DNA of 64,000 nt, from assembly GCF_019393635.1 (NCBI RefSeq), contig NC_057866.1, positions 7,613,723 to 7,677,722 on the forward strand, given 5' to 3'. This document shows positions 1 to 10,490 of this stretch, piece after piece (position 1 is the first letter of the stretch; every line of letters starts with the position of its first letter). The translations under genes and the position numbers were made by a program. Origin of the DNA: Dromiciops gliroides (Eukaryota > Chordata > Mammalia > Microbiotheria > Microbiotheriidae). Under the pieces are notes generated by a model that saw only the letters and a list, made by a program, of their open reading frames with translations, was not told the DNA's origin and did not search any database.

Positions 1-129
1 CCCAGGGATATAAAATAGGTGTATATAACCTTTGATCGTTGCCCAGTTTTTCACGACCCACAGTTTGAGAAGCTGGGTTCTAGAGAATCTCGCATCAGGT
101 ACGGCTTGGGTTAGCCAGCCTTGAAGGGA

Positions 130-250
130 CCTTCTGCTATTGTGGTTCTGTGGACCAGCCCCTGCTTAAGACCTCCGGTGACAGGGAACTCACAAGGCAG
201 CCCATTTCCACTTTGGTACAGTTAGAATCAATTCCACAGGCCTGTGTTAA
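130..250 (-). repeat. old LINE 3' remnant (L3/CR1-like)
   Basis: A short diverged stretch (GACAGGGAACTCACAAGGC and what follows) resembles the 3' part of old L3/CR1-type LINEs that recur at 1640-1800 and 48840-49000. It lies in the last NUDT8 intron. The family call is from memory of the consensus and is tentative. Confidence 0.35.
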
Positions 251-540
251 GCAATTCCTGTAGACAAAGCTCCCTTTGAAAAGGGATTGGGTTTTTTCCT
301 TGTATTGGGCCAAAATCTGCTGCCCACAAATGAGCATAGTCCAGGTAATAGGTGGTACGTGCACCCAAGCTGTGGATCCTCCCTCCAGGAAGTCCCATAG
401 GGAGAGCCATTGCTGACCACTTTCCCTTCTCAGTACCCTGCAGGACCCAGCATGGTGCCCTGAATGGTCAATTAATTTGTTGGACAGAACTGCTGCCCCC
501 ACTGCTGGCTCTAATGGGCTGCACTCCCCTTTCTTACCAG

Positions 541-783
541 GTGGATGACGTCTTCACGATGCCACTAGCCCATCTGCTCCACCCCCAAAACCAGGGCTAC
601 ACCCACTTTTGCCAACAGGGTCGCTACAGTTATACATTGCCCATCTTCCTGCACGGCCCTTACCGCATCTGGGGCCTCACAGCCATCTTCACAGAGCTCA
701 CACTGGAGATGCTGGTGCCAGGGACTTATCATCGCATAGCCCGTCTTGCTGGGCAGCAGAGGAGTGGAGAGACCAGGACATAG
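541..783 (+). CDS. NUDT8: NUDT8 terminal coding exon (partial gene)
   Basis: This is the last exon of a Nudix hydrolase of the NUDT8 type, a family of mitochondrial enzymes acting on CoA and nucleotide derivatives. The exon follows a pyrimidine-rich acceptor ending CAG at 538-540, opens with VDDVFTMPLAHLL, continues through NQGYTHFC and a TLPIFLHGP segment, and stops at TAG 781-783 (80 residues). Human NUDT8 has closely similar VDEVFALPLAHLL, NQGYTHFC and FLHGPHRVWGLTA segments, from memory. The Nudix box itself (GX5EX7REUXEEXGU) is not here and must lie in earlier exons left of the window. The C-terminal tail after PGTY is short and basic, shorter than the human tail. Positions 1-540 hold intron and repeat remnants. 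Its place before DOC2G and NDUFV1 on the expected strand supports the call. Confidence 0.86.
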   Translation: MDDVFTMPLAHLLHPQNQGYTHFCQQGRYSYTLPIFLHGPYRIWGLTAIFTELTLEMLVPGTYHRIARLAGQQRSGETRT

Positions 784-1099
784 AGGACAGAAAGTTCAGC
801 TGGGGGCACTAAGAACTTTGCCTCTTCCTCTTTTGTGCTTGCACCCAGTCACGCAGGGACCGAGCCAGCTGGGGAATCCAATACTGGTGGGGGCTCTTTA
901 TTCTTCCAAGTCAACCACAAGCAGCTTTTCACACAAACAAGATGAAGCCAGAAGTCCCATCTCTGCACGAAAAGGGGCTGCTGTGGGAGGTGGGCAAAGC
1001 TGTCTCTCAGAAGGGTTAGGGGGAGATGCTCTCTCTAGTCTCTTGGGTTGATGGCTGCTGAGCTCAACCCAGCCTCATTGTCTACCCTGTTTGGAATTC

Positions 1100-1365
1100 T
1101 TGGAACACATGCCCCATCTCCTGACTCCATGACTTTGCACGAACTGTACCTGGCCTTGTCACCTCTGCCTCTTGGTGTTCAGGACTTTCCCTGTGTCTCC
1201 CACCTTCCCCACCCTCCAGTGCCTTCTCTTTATCTCTTCTGTTCCTTAATTTGTGTCAGTTCCTTGAGGGCAGGGCCTGGTTTTTGCCTTACTTTGTATC
1301 TCAGTGCATAGCACAGTGACACATTGCAAGCACTCACTGGATGTTTGTTGACTGACTGACTCTGC
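1100..1365 (+). repeat. L2 LINE 3' end
   Basis: The stretch carries the L2 3' signature: a CCTTGAGGGCAGGGCCTGG-type segment, then AGTGCATAGCACAGTGACAC, then a (GACT)-like end. It lies just downstream of NUDT8 and may contribute to its 3' UTR. Confidence 0.6.
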
Positions 1366-1415
1366 AGACATATTCCTCCATCTAGCAAACAACCAACTTA
1401 ACTCCACATTAACTT

Positions 1416-1421
1416 AATAAA
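1416..1421 (+). promoter_or_regulatory. candidate poly(A) signal for NUDT8
   Basis: AATAAA lies about 630 bp downstream of the NUDT8 stop. It is the first canonical hexamer I noticed after that stop on the + strand, but it sits beside L2 sequence, so its use is only a guess. Confidence 0.25.
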
Positions 1422-1639
1422 GGCTGCCTTCTTTCACCTGAAGAGTTGTCTCTGGTTCATTCCCCAGAAGAATGGAAACTCCCTGAGGAGAAGGATTTTG
1501 TTTTGTTCTGCCTTTTTCTGAGCAGGTACTTCCTTGGGTTGGTGTTCCATGGGTTGGATCCCCAACCTCACCAGCCCAAATAGACACACACACCAAGTGT
1601 CCCAAACAAGACAAACTGGCCCAGAATCAGCTTGACCCC

Positions 1640-3150
1640 CTGTGTTAGAAGGAACCTCAGAGATTGTCTAGCCCCACGGGTTCCTGATCAGGAATTTCAT
1701 CTGAACCATCATTGAGCAGAGACCGTTGGGTCTCTGCTTGAAGGTCTGCAAGGAGGGGCAGCCACCCATTCCACCTTGGGACAGCTCACTAGCAACACCC
1801 TGTGATGTTTAAAATCTAAATTGTGGTCGCCTTAAATTAGAAGCTTTAGCACCAGTCCTTGGGCATTAAACATTTATTAAAGCAGACAGATATTCCCATG
1901 GAGTTCAGAAAGTTAAGAAAAAAGCCTACTTAGCCTAGAATTCCAGCCTGGTCTGGTTCTTCCTCAAGTCCTCCTTCACAAGCCTGCTTTAATCAGGAAC
2001 TCTCTAGCAAGCTGACTGTGGAAGCTTTTTATAGGTCTGGAACAGAGGCGGTCTTTACACGCTGCTTCAAGCTGATTGGTTGGTGTCATCCAAATCCATT
2101 GGTTTTGAAGGTGTTCTCAAGTTGAGTTCACAGTCTAGCTTCTGAGAACAATACCTTCTTAAGGGCTAGCCAGGTGTGATTACAATCCAGGTAACCTGAA
2201 GTAGGCTAATCAGTAGCCAATCACTCTCACTTGTTCAATCAGTCTAGATTAATCTCCAGGTGGGTCTTTGAGTATCTGCTAAATCCCATTATTTCATCAC
2301 AACCCCCTCACCCCAGATCTTTTTCAGACAAACTACTGTCCAGCCAAGCTTCCATGAACTTGTATTTGTGTAGTTGATTTTTTTAATCCAAGGGTATAAG
2401 ACTAGATCTATATTACATCTTATTCAACTTGGTCCAACATCCTAGGTTGTTAAAGCTTTTTGGATCCTGTTTCATTCCTCAAACATGATAGTTATCCCTC
2501 CTACCTTCCTACCTTTGTGCCTTCTGAAAATTGAATAAGCACGCCTTCTACACTTTTTATCCAAATCTTTGATTAAAATATTGACTAGAATGTGCCCCTT
2601 TCAGACCATAAACAGGAAAGAATAAACTTCGGAATCTAATGGAAAAATTAGAGACAAAGGAACTCTAGTGATTACTGAATGGAGACAGAAAGAAATTTAG
2701 ATACTGCTAAGTTGTATTTAGCACCTTGACAAAAATTAAATATGAAGTCATCAAGATCTCCAAAAAATGCTGAAAAGTAGAAATATTAAACTTATCGTTT
2801 ACTTATCGCATTTTGGCAAATGTTTTGCAGAAACCCAGGTCTACCATGTTCCCAGTATTCCCTTGATCTGCCCCTTGAGTAAACACCTGGCCAAAAGAAA
2901 TGAGATCAGTCTAATACAACCTTTCCTTGATGAAGCCGTGCTAGCTCCTAGGGACCACTGTTTCTCTTTTCAAATGCTCAGAAAACAACCCTTTAATAAT
3001 AAACACATCCTAGATGTAGAATGATGCCAGGATACAAAGTCAAGTGCACCGGACTACAGGTTGAACGATCCGGTCTCTTTGCCTTTCTTGAAAATTGGAA
3101 CACTTGTGCTTCTCTTGTCCCACAACACCTGTTCTCTATTGTCTTTCAAA
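1640..3150 (-). mobile_element. L3/CR1-like LINE 3' part, split by an LTR
   Basis: Sequence at 1640-1800 and 2302-3150 reads as one diverged L3/CR1-type LINE in minus orientation. Landmarks are an AGATCTTTTTCAGACAAACT segment, a TTGGATCCTGTTTCATTCC segment and a CAGGATACAAAGTCAAG segment. A solo LTR at 1801-2301 interrupts it, and the two sides join cleanly at the 4-bp ACCC duplication. No long reading frame survives. Confidence 0.6.
1801..2301 (-). mobile_element. solo LTR of an endogenous retrovirus
   Basis: A 501-bp block begins TGTGATG and ends CATCACA, a perfect 7-bp terminal inverted repeat, and is flanked by ACCC on both sides (1797-1800 and 2302-2305). Read on the minus strand it has a TATA-like box near 2028 and AATAAA near 1873, as an LTR should. 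The 4-bp duplication suits a class I (gamma-like) element. No internal retroviral sequence is attached, so this is a solo LTR. It is younger than the L3 LINE it sits in. Confidence 0.78.
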
Positions 3151-3157
3151 AACCACT

Positions 3158-3322
3158 AGGGGCAGCTAGGGGATGAAGTGGTTAAAGCACTGGCCTTGGA
3201 TTAAGGAAGACCCGGGTTCAAATCTGACCGTAGACACTTGACAATTACTAGCTGTGTGACCCTAGGCAAGTCACTTAACCCTCATTGCCCCGACAAAAAA
3301 AACCCAAAACAAAACAAAACAC
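3158..3322 (+). mobile_element. marsupial CORE-SINE (WSINE1-like)
   Basis: The copy runs from GGGGCAGCTAGGGGATGAAG, through the GGTTCAAATCTGACC box-B-like region and GTGTGACCCTAGGCAAGTCA core, to an A-rich tail with AAAC repeats. It is the first of a dense cluster of SINEs at 3.1-6.2 kb. Confidence 0.85.
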
Positions 3323-3329
3323 TGACATT

Positions 3330-3477
3330 GGGGGAAGCTAGGTGGCACAGTGGATAAAGCACCAACCCTGGATTCAGGAGGACCTGAGTTCAAATCCAGC
3401 TTCAGACACTTGACACTAGCTGTTTGACCCTGGGCAAGTCACTTAACCCTCATTGCCCCACCGAAAAACAAAAAAAC
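3330..3477 (+). mobile_element. marsupial CORE-SINE
   Basis: A full-length plus-strand copy with GGATTCAGGAGGACCTGAGT and a CCCCACCGAAAAAC tail. It is only a few bases from the previous copy. Confidence 0.85.
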
Positions 3478-3490
3478 ACTGACGACATTA

Positions 3491-3620
3491 AGGGGCAGCT
3501 GGTGGATAGAACACTGGCCCTTCAGTCAGCACTGGAGTTCAAGTCTAGCCTCAGACAATAGCTGTATGATGTGACCCTGGGCAAGTCACTTAACCCTGAT
3601 TTCCCAATGAACACAAAAAC
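3491..3620 (+). mobile_element. diverged marsupial CORE-SINE
   Basis: A shorter, more diverged plus-strand copy: the GTGGCGCAGTGG segment is partly missing and the tail is weak. It is probably older than its neighbours. Confidence 0.7.
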
Positions 3621-3736
3621 CACCACTGCTGGCTCAGCCTTCCCATAAACCAACTTCTTCAGTAGCCTGGGATGCAGAAATCTCAACCCCTAAATGTTCT
3701 CATGACATTTACCTCTTGAGGTTTTAAATACCTATT

Positions 3737-3885
3737 TGGGGGCGGCTAGGTGGTGCAGTGGATAAAGCACCAGTCCTGGATTCAGGAGGACCTGAGTTCA
3801 AGTTTGACTTCAGACACTTGACACTTGCTAGCTGTGTAACCCTGGGCAAGTCACTTAACCCCATTTCCCTGCCCCCCCCAAATTA
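3737..3885 (+). mobile_element. marsupial CORE-SINE
   Basis: A plus-strand copy beginning GGGGGCGGCTAGGTGGTGC and ending in a C-run and AAATTAAATAA tail. Confidence 0.85.
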
Positions 3886-4107
3886 AATAACTATTTTCCA
3901 TTTTTTTTGTTCTATTCTACTCAGACTAAAGATTTTTCCATTTTGTGGAGAAAACAGAAGCAGAATAGGTCTGAATTCTCCCTTCTCTCTACCATCTGTT
4001 ATTGTCTATTCCACCCTGAGCAGCGACTCTATTCTCTGATCAACCTCTTGTCCCCAACCTAGCTCAGACAAATCATTTCTCACCAGCTTCACCCTCTCCT
4101 CCGTATT

Positions 4108-4245
4108 CTTATTTTTGCAGGGCAATGGGGGTTAAGTGACTTGCCCAGGGTCACACAGCTAGTAAGTGTCTGAGACTGGACTTGAACTCAGTTCCTCCTA
4201 ACTCCAGGGCTGGTGTTCTATCCACTTCACCACCTAGCTGCCCCT
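4108..4245 (-). mobile_element. marsupial CORE-SINE
   Basis: A minus-strand copy that ends on the plus strand with CCACCTAGCTGCCCC. The tail side is TTTTTGCAGGGCAATGGGGG. Confidence 0.85.
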
Positions 4246-4588
4246 CCTGACTGTATTCTTAAGGAATCATGTGCCTCTTATCCACAGTTGGGATCCTGTT
4301 ACCTACTTCTCTGACATGTTCTTGAGACCACTCCCTATCTTGGTCAACTCCCATGGACAAGCTCAACTTTGTTTGTCAATATCCTTTCTAATAGAACGTA
4401 TCTCCCAGATATGACACACTGACAGCAAACGACATTGTTGCTGCTGTCTCCTCCTATGCCGTCACTTCTTTTTTTTTTCCACAACTTGTGTTTTTTTTGG
4501 CTTGTTTTCTTGGTTTTCTGTTTTATTTATTTGTTTATTTTGAGTTCCTGTGTGGATGCAGAGAGACTAGTTGAGGCTCGGTTAGGGC

Positions 4589-4739
4589 TTTTTTTTTTTT
4601 TTTTTTGCAGGGCAGTCGGGGTTAAGTGACTTGCCTAGGATCACACAGCTAGTAAATGTCAAGTGTCTGAGGCCAGATTTGAACTCAGGTACTCCTGTCC
4701 ACGGCCGGTGCTTTATCCACTGTGCCACCTAGCTGCCCC
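4589..4739 (-). mobile_element. marsupial CORE-SINE
   Basis: A minus-strand copy with a long T-run (its poly(A) tail) at 4589-4607, and CCACCTAGCTGCCCCC at the other end. Confidence 0.87.
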
Positions 4740-5058
4740 CCTATGCCCTCACTTCTGTCAGCACTGCCCTCTCCCTCATCCCCCACGTTCAATCTGTTGC
4801 CAAGTGCAATTGATTCTTTCCTATCTCACATCCTTTTCCTTCTCTCTCCATATAACTACCATCCTAAGTCCTCATCACCTGTCACCCAGGCTACTATCAC
4901 AGTCTCCCCACTGTTCTTCCTGCCTCTCTCCCATTACTGATCCATGGTGCACCTAGCTGCCATCTTTAAAAAAAAAAAATTTTTTTTTAGCTGCCATCTT
5001 GATATTCCTAAAGTACAGTCTGATCTTGCCATTCCCCTGTACAAGAAGCCTCAATGGA

Positions 5059-5371
5059 GGGGGCAGTTAGGTGGCACAGTGGATAAAGCACCAGTCCTGG
5101 ATTCAGGAGGACCTGAGTTAAAATCCAGCCTCATGGGCAGCTAGGTGGCGAAGTGGATAGAAGACCGACCCTGGAGTCAGGAGTACCTGAGTTCAAATCC
5201 AGCCTCAGACACTTAACACTTACTAGCTGTGTGACCTTGGGCAAGTCACTTAACCCCAATTGCCTCACTTAAAAAAAAAATCCAGCCTCAGACACTTGAT
5301 GCTTAACAAGCTGTGTGACCCTGGGAAAGTCACTTAAGCCTCCTTGCCCTGCAAAAAACCAACCAAACAAA
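5059..5371 (+). mobile_element. CORE-SINE interrupted by another CORE-SINE
   Basis: The outer copy begins at 5059, breaks at 5133 and resumes at 5281 with TCCAGCCTCAGACACTTG. The outer copy in turn sits within L2 sequence. Confidence 0.8.
5134..5276 (+). mobile_element. inner CORE-SINE inserted in a CORE-SINE
   Basis: The inner copy is flanked by AAAATCCAGCCTCA at 5120-5133 and again at 5277-5290, a 14-bp target-site duplication made from the outer SINE's own sequence. Confidence 0.85.
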
Positions 5372-5584
5372 TAAATAATAAAATTTTAAAAAGAAGAAGA
5401 AGCTGCAGCAGCCTCAATGGCTCCCTACAGCCTCAGGATTAAACAATGTACAGACATCCCCAGCCTTGAAAGTCCTTTCCTCTGTCCCAACCTGCCTATT
5501 CAGAATGATTCAGTACTCCACTTCAGGTACTGTCCTGTTCAGCCAAATTGCCTTCTAGGTGAGAAGACAAGACTCAGAAGGGTT

Positions 5585-6030
5585 CAGTCAACATTGTACA
5601 CAGTATCATCAACATTGAGTGTTGATCTACTGTGATGGACTAGATTCTTCTCACCAATGCAATGGTACAGAAGAGTTCCAGGGAACTTGTGATGGAAGAG
5701 GATCTCCAAATCCAAGAAAAAAAAAGAAAGAAAGAACTGTGGAGTATAGATGCTGAATAAACCATACTATTTCTTTTGTTTTTGGTGCTGATGTTTTTCT
5801 ATTTTGAGGTTTTTCGTCATAGCTCTGATTTTCCTCTTAAAACATGACAAATGCAGAAATATGTTTAATGTTATTATGTATGTGTGTGTATATATATCCT
5901 ATATCAGATTACCTGCTGTCTAGGGGAGAGGGGAGGGAGGGAGAAAAATCTGAAATTGGAAAGCTTGTATAAACAAAAGTTGAGAACTATCTTTACATGT
6001 AACAGAAAAAAAATACTTTATTAAAAAAAA
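5585..6030 (+). mobile_element. L1 3' end, 5'-truncated
   Basis: Matches the 3' end of the L1 seen on the minus strand at 6445-8398: ACATTGTACACAGTATCATC near 5592, CACCAATGCAATGGTACAGA, and a poly(A) ending at about 6030. Only the 3' UTR and the last few ORF2 codons remain. Confidence 0.8.
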
Positions 6031-6040
6031 AAGAAATGTA

Positions 6041-6191
6041 GGGGCAGCTAGGTGGTGCAGTGGATAGAGCACCGGCCCTGGAGTCAGGAGTACCTGAGTT
6101 CAAATCAGGCCTCAGACACTTAACACTTACTAGCTGTGTGACCCTGGGCAAGTCACTTAACCCCAATTGCCTCACTAAAAAAAAAAAAAAG
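6041..6191 (+). mobile_element. marsupial CORE-SINE in an L1 tail
   Basis: A well-preserved copy with GTGGATAGAGCACCGGCCC, a CCTCACTAAAA end and A-tail. Copies of AAAGAAATGTA flank it, so it entered the poly(A) tail of the preceding L1. Confidence 0.88.
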
Positions 6192-6444
6192 AAATGTAAT
6201 TGGGAAATGTTTAATGAAATAAATAAAAATGCAATACAAGATGGATAATGTTAATTTGTGGGTTTCTAAGTTAATATGTGGCCAGAGAGAGATGTTTCTA
6301 TTTGAGTCTGACAACATTGGTCTAGACTAGTAATCTAAATTTCCCTGCAGCATGAATATTGACTTAAAGGACACATACTAACATTAACTATGTTCTATTA
6401 TATTTCTATTTATTTTAAAAAATATTTCCCAATTACTTTTTAAA

Positions 6445-8398
6445 TTAATATTTTATTTTTTCTGTTACATGTAAAGATAGTTCTCAACTTTTGCTTATAC
6501 GAGCTTTACAATTTCAGATTTTTCTCCCTCCCTCCCCTCCCTCCCCCCTCCCCTAGACAGCAGGCAATCTGATATAGGTTATATACATAATAACATTAAT
6601 CCTACTTCTGCATTAGTCATGTTACAAGAGAAAAAAATCAGAGCAATGATGAAAAACCTCAAAATAGAAAAAAAACAACAGCATCAAAACCAAAAGAAAT
6701 AGTATGGTTCATTCAGCATCTACACTCCGCAGTTCTTTTTTTTTTTTTCCTGGATTTGGAGATCCTCTTCCATCACGAGTTCCCTGGAACTCTTCTGTGC
6801 CATTGCATTGGTGAGAAGAATATAGTCCATCACAGTAGATCAATACTCAATGTTGATGTTACTGTGTACCATGTTCTTCTGGTTCTGCTCATCTCACTCA
6901 TCATCAGCTCACGCAAGACCCTCCAGGTTTCTCTGAACTCCTCCTGCTCATCATTTCTTACAGCACAATAGTATTCCATTGTATTCATATACCACAACTT
7001 GTCCAGCCATTCCCCAATTGATGGGCACCCCCTCAACTTCCAATTCCTTGCCACCACGTAAAGAGCAGCTATAAATATTTTTGTACATGTGGGTCCCTTT
7101 CCCCTTTCCATGATTTCTTTGGGAAAAAGACCCAAAAGTGGTATTGCTGGGTCAAAGGGTCTGCACAGCTTTATCGCCCTTTGGGCATAATTCCAAATTG
7201 CTCTCCAGAATGGTTGGATCAGTTCACAGCTCCACCAACAATGGATTAGTGTTCCAATTTTCCCACAGTTTCTCCAACATTTATTATCTTCCTTTTTTGT
7301 CATTTTAGCCAATCTGATAGGTGTCAGGTGGTACCTCAGAGTTGTTTTTATTTGCATCTCTCTAATCAATAGAGATTTAGAGCATTTTTTCATATGGGAA
7401 TAGATAGCTTTGGTTTCTTCATCAGAAAACTGCCTGTTCATATCCTTTGACCATTTCTCAATTGGGGAATGACTTGGGTTCTTATAAATTTGATTTAGTT
7501 CCCTATATATTTTAGAGATGAGGCCTTTATCAGAAGTACTGGCCTCAAAAATTGTTTCCCAGCTTTCTGCCTCCCTTCTAATTTTGGATGCATTGCTCCT
7601 GTTTGTACAAAAAATTTTTAATTTGATATAATCAAAATCATCCATTTTGCATTTTATAATATACTCTATCTCTTGTTTGGTCAAAAACTGTTTTCCTTTC
7701 CAAAGATCTGATAGGTAGACTATTCCTTTCTCTCCTAATTTACCTATGGTATCACCTCTTATGTCTAAATTGTGTATCCATTTTGACCTTATTTTAGTAT
7801 AAGGTGTCAGATGTTGGTCTATGCCTAATTTCTGCCATACTATCTTCCAGTTTTCCCAGCAGTTTTTGTCAAATATTGAGTTCCTATCCCAGAAGCTGGA
7901 GTCTTTGGGTTTATCAAACACTACATTACTAGTGTCATTTACTACTGCATTTCCTGAGCCTAGCCTATTCCATTGATCTACCACTCTATTTTTTAGCCAG
8001 TACCAGATAGTTTTGATGACTGCCACTTTATAGTAGAGCTCCAGGTTTGGTACCGCTAACCCACCTTCCTGTGAATTTTTTTTCATTATTTCCCTGGATA
8101 TTCTTGATTTTTTGTTTTTTTCCAGATGAATTTTGTTATTATTTTTTCTAGCTCTATAAAATAATTTTCAGGTAGTCTGATTGGTATGGCACTGAATAAG
8201 TAAATTAATTTAGGCAGTATTGTCATTTTTACTATATTAGCTCTGCCTATCCATGAGCAATTGATATCTTTCCAATTATTTAGATCTGATTTGATTTGTG
8301 TGAAGAGTGTTTGGTAGTTGTGTTCATAGAGTTCCTGGGTTTGTCTTGGCAAGTAGACTCCCAAGTATTTTATATTATCTACTGTTACTTTAAATGGA
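6445..8398 (-). mobile_element. L1 LINE, 5'-truncated, about 1.95 kb
   Basis: This is the 3' part of a marsupial L1 in minus orientation: end of ORF2, then a 3' UTR with a G-rich tract (seen as CCCTCCCTCCCC near 6530). It breaks off at about 8398, the normal outcome of truncated reverse transcription. Copies of its 3' end recur at 5585-6030, 33745-34305 and 35551-36166. Confidence 0.9.
6830..8364 (-). pseudogene. L1 ORF2 C-terminal region, one frame break
   Basis: Two abutting minus-strand frames, 8364-8086 and 8086-6830 (92 and 418 codons), encode the C-terminal part of L1 ORF2 beyond the reverse transcriptase core. The first has [16 protein letters not shown] and FIWKK, the second GGLAVPNLELYYKVAVIKTI and the IHCWWSCELIQPFW zinc-knuckle-like end (C-x-H/W-W-x-C type). 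The frames meet at 8086, so one frameshift separates them. The endonuclease and RT catalytic regions are absent. It is an L1 relic and not a host gene. The long second frame argues for fairly recent insertion. Confidence 0.9.
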
Positions 8399-9179
8399 AT
8401 CTGCTGGGAGGGGAGGGGCTAACCCTGCAGAAGGTACCCAGGGCGGAGAGGAGGGAGATGGGGTTTGCCTAGATCTGAAAGTGACACGGATCCCTCCCCT
8501 TCTCTCCTCCTCTCCTCCTTCCCTGGGAGACTGAGGACCCGTTTCCAACCTTGCCTCTACTCTTCAAAGTTTGCTTAAATCTCTGATTAATCAACTCTGA
8601 GCGCCCGATCGGCCCATGCAGCTCCTAATTTGTATGTAGTTAGTTCCTTACTGTGAATTGCCAGCCATAGGAAATAAATGGACGGTGAGTGCCGACTCTC
8701 TCTCTCTCTTCAGTGTCAGGGATCTCGCTACAACCCAATGAAAGCGAATCTTATTGGCTTTATATTTCATAACTTCCCCAAGCAGGAGCACACAGGAATC
8801 GGAGATTTTTCCCTAGGCAAAAGCCTAAGATTGAAGGGGCAGAAGGAGGCTTGGAGCGTAAGGAACTGGAACTGCCTCCCCCAGAGGAAGTGGGCAGTCC
8901 AGAATTTTTGCTTTGCCCTAGTTCTTTCCTGGTAGGTTCAAAGGGGCTCATCTGATGTGAAGTGACAGCTGCCGCAAGTGTCAGAGGCAGGATTTAAACC
9001 CAGACCAGCCTTCCACAAGAGACTCTTAACCTTCTTAGTGCCAAGGATTCCTGTGGTGGTCTGGGGAAGCCTGGGAACCCCATCACAGAACCATGTATGT
9101 GTTGTTTTAAAATTAATTTTGCTATTGCTATGTCAGTTTTGGGTAAACATATTTTAATTTATTAATATGATACCAGTAG
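8399..9179. other. no gene seen; one weak MIR-like remnant
   Basis: The stretch is mixed-composition DNA with a short CT run near 8700. A diverged MIR-like remnant in minus orientation may lie at 8940-9050 (GTGTCAGAGGCAGGATTTAA). I see no splice-flanked exon. Confidence 0.4.
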
Positions 9180-9327
9180 AGGGGCAGTTAGGTGGTGCAG
9201 TGGATAAAACACCGGCCCTGGAGGACCTGAGTTCAAATGTGACCTCAAACACTTGACACTTACTAGCTGTGTGACCCTGGGCAAGTCACTTAACCCTCAT
9301 TGCCCTGCAAAAAAAATAAATAAATAA
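9180..9327 (+). mobile_element. marsupial CORE-SINE
   Basis: A plus-strand copy with GGTGGTGCAGTGGATAAAAC, a CCCTGCAAAAAAAATAAATA tail, and a short internal deletion just before the CCTGAGTTCAAA segment. Confidence 0.85.
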
Positions 9328-9553
9328 AATTATACCAGTAAAAGACTGACCACGTGTCTCCCTAGCTTCTCATGGTCTCAGGTCATGTGGTAGAGGAAGC
9401 AGGGAGAGAGCTTCAGCATGCCAGTTAACCTGAGCAGGAGAAAAGCCCCAGAAGATCCATGCTGTCTCCACAGCATGTGGTTTCAAGAAGAGTTCAGAAG
9501 ACCTAGAGCACCAAGCCAAGAGGGCTCACAGTGTCTACCAAGGGTTTTTATCC

Positions 9554-9554
<1 letters not shown>

Positions 9555-9586
<32 letters not shown>

Positions 9587-9725
9587 GTGTGAGGCAATTG
9601 GGGTTAAGTGACTTGCCCAGGGTCACACAGCTAGTTAAGTGTCAAGTGTCTGAGGCTGGATTTGAACTCAGGTACTCCTGAATGCAGGGCCAGTGCTTTA
9701 TCCACTGCGCCACCTAGCTGCCCCC
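9555..9725 (-). mobile_element. marsupial CORE-SINE
   Basis: A minus-strand copy with a TTTTC-rich tail at 9555-9585 and CCACCTAGCTGCCCCC at 9709-9724. Confidence 0.87.
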
Positions 9726-10043
9726 AAAATATTTTTTAAAACAAGTTCACAGACCCCACTATCAGACTACCTCATATAACATATGTACAGATCAATTCAT
9801 ACAAAGTAGTTTGAGAAAAGACAGAAGCAGAGGGGTAGAGCCAAGATGGTGGAGGAAAGGCAGAGACAGAGAAACGGAGAATGCTAACAAATGAGGTGGA
9901 GATCAGGGAAGGCTTTATGAAAGAGCTGAGCCTTAAAAGTGTGACCCACAGTCCAAAGGACCCTGTCCTACAAGGGACTCCGTCTTTGGGCTCACTTAGA
10001 TCTGGATTCACTCAGGGCTGGGGTGATCCAATGGAAGAATCAA

Positions 10044-10082
<39 letters not shown>

Positions 10083-10490
10083 TCTCCTACCCCCACTCTA
10101 TAGTAAACTTCCAGGGAAAGCCCAAAACAAAGTATAAATGGGGCTCACATCTAGGGCTTTCCCAAAATGTGGGTCACAGGGTCCCTTTTTAAAAAAAGTA
10201 TTCAATGTATAATGTAGATATCAAGTCTGGAGCAACAATTAATTTCCTCTGACCCAGAAAATGCCCAGGACACAGAGGACTTGCTGGAAAAAGGAGGGTT
10301 AATATAACATAAAACATTGCCCATTAGTCATTCTACTCCCTGAGGAAGAAGATGAGTTTGTACAAACACAGAACACGTCATTAACTTTCATCTCAGATGT
10401 GCCACATCCAGGAGATTCCCAAGGGCCAGATCTCTGACCTGCCTCTGACCTTGCCAAGGCAAGGTCCTTTCTAGTCCAGGAATTCCAAGA
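9726..10490. other. no gene seen; (CT)n microsatellite
   Basis: A (CT)n run lies at about 10049-10082. At 9834-9860 a short piece reading AGCCAAGATGGTGGAGGAAA resembles the start of L1-type 5' sequence with a YY1-like AAGATGG. Nothing else is recognisable. Confidence 0.4.

Larger units (their letters stand above)
3950..5560 (+). mobile_element. L2 LINE 3' region broken up by SINEs
   Basis: L2-like 3' sequence is seen between the SINEs, for example CTGATCTTGCCATTCCCCTG at 5020-5040 continuing at about 5409 as CCTCAATGGCTCCCTACAGC. An 11-bp copy of AGCCTCAATGG on each side marks where a SINE pair entered. There is no usable reading frame. Confidence 0.5.

Noticed and set aside
4115-4740. tRNA genes from the box A/B-like sequences in SINEs
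   Set aside because: The SINE heads are tRNA-derived but lack a cloverleaf and anticodon stem, and they occur in dozens of dispersed copies.
6830-8086. 418-codon minus-strand open frame as a host gene
   Set aside because: Its sequence (GGLAVPNLELYYKVAVIK, WWSCELIQPFW) is L1 ORF2 C-terminus, followed by an L1 3' UTR.
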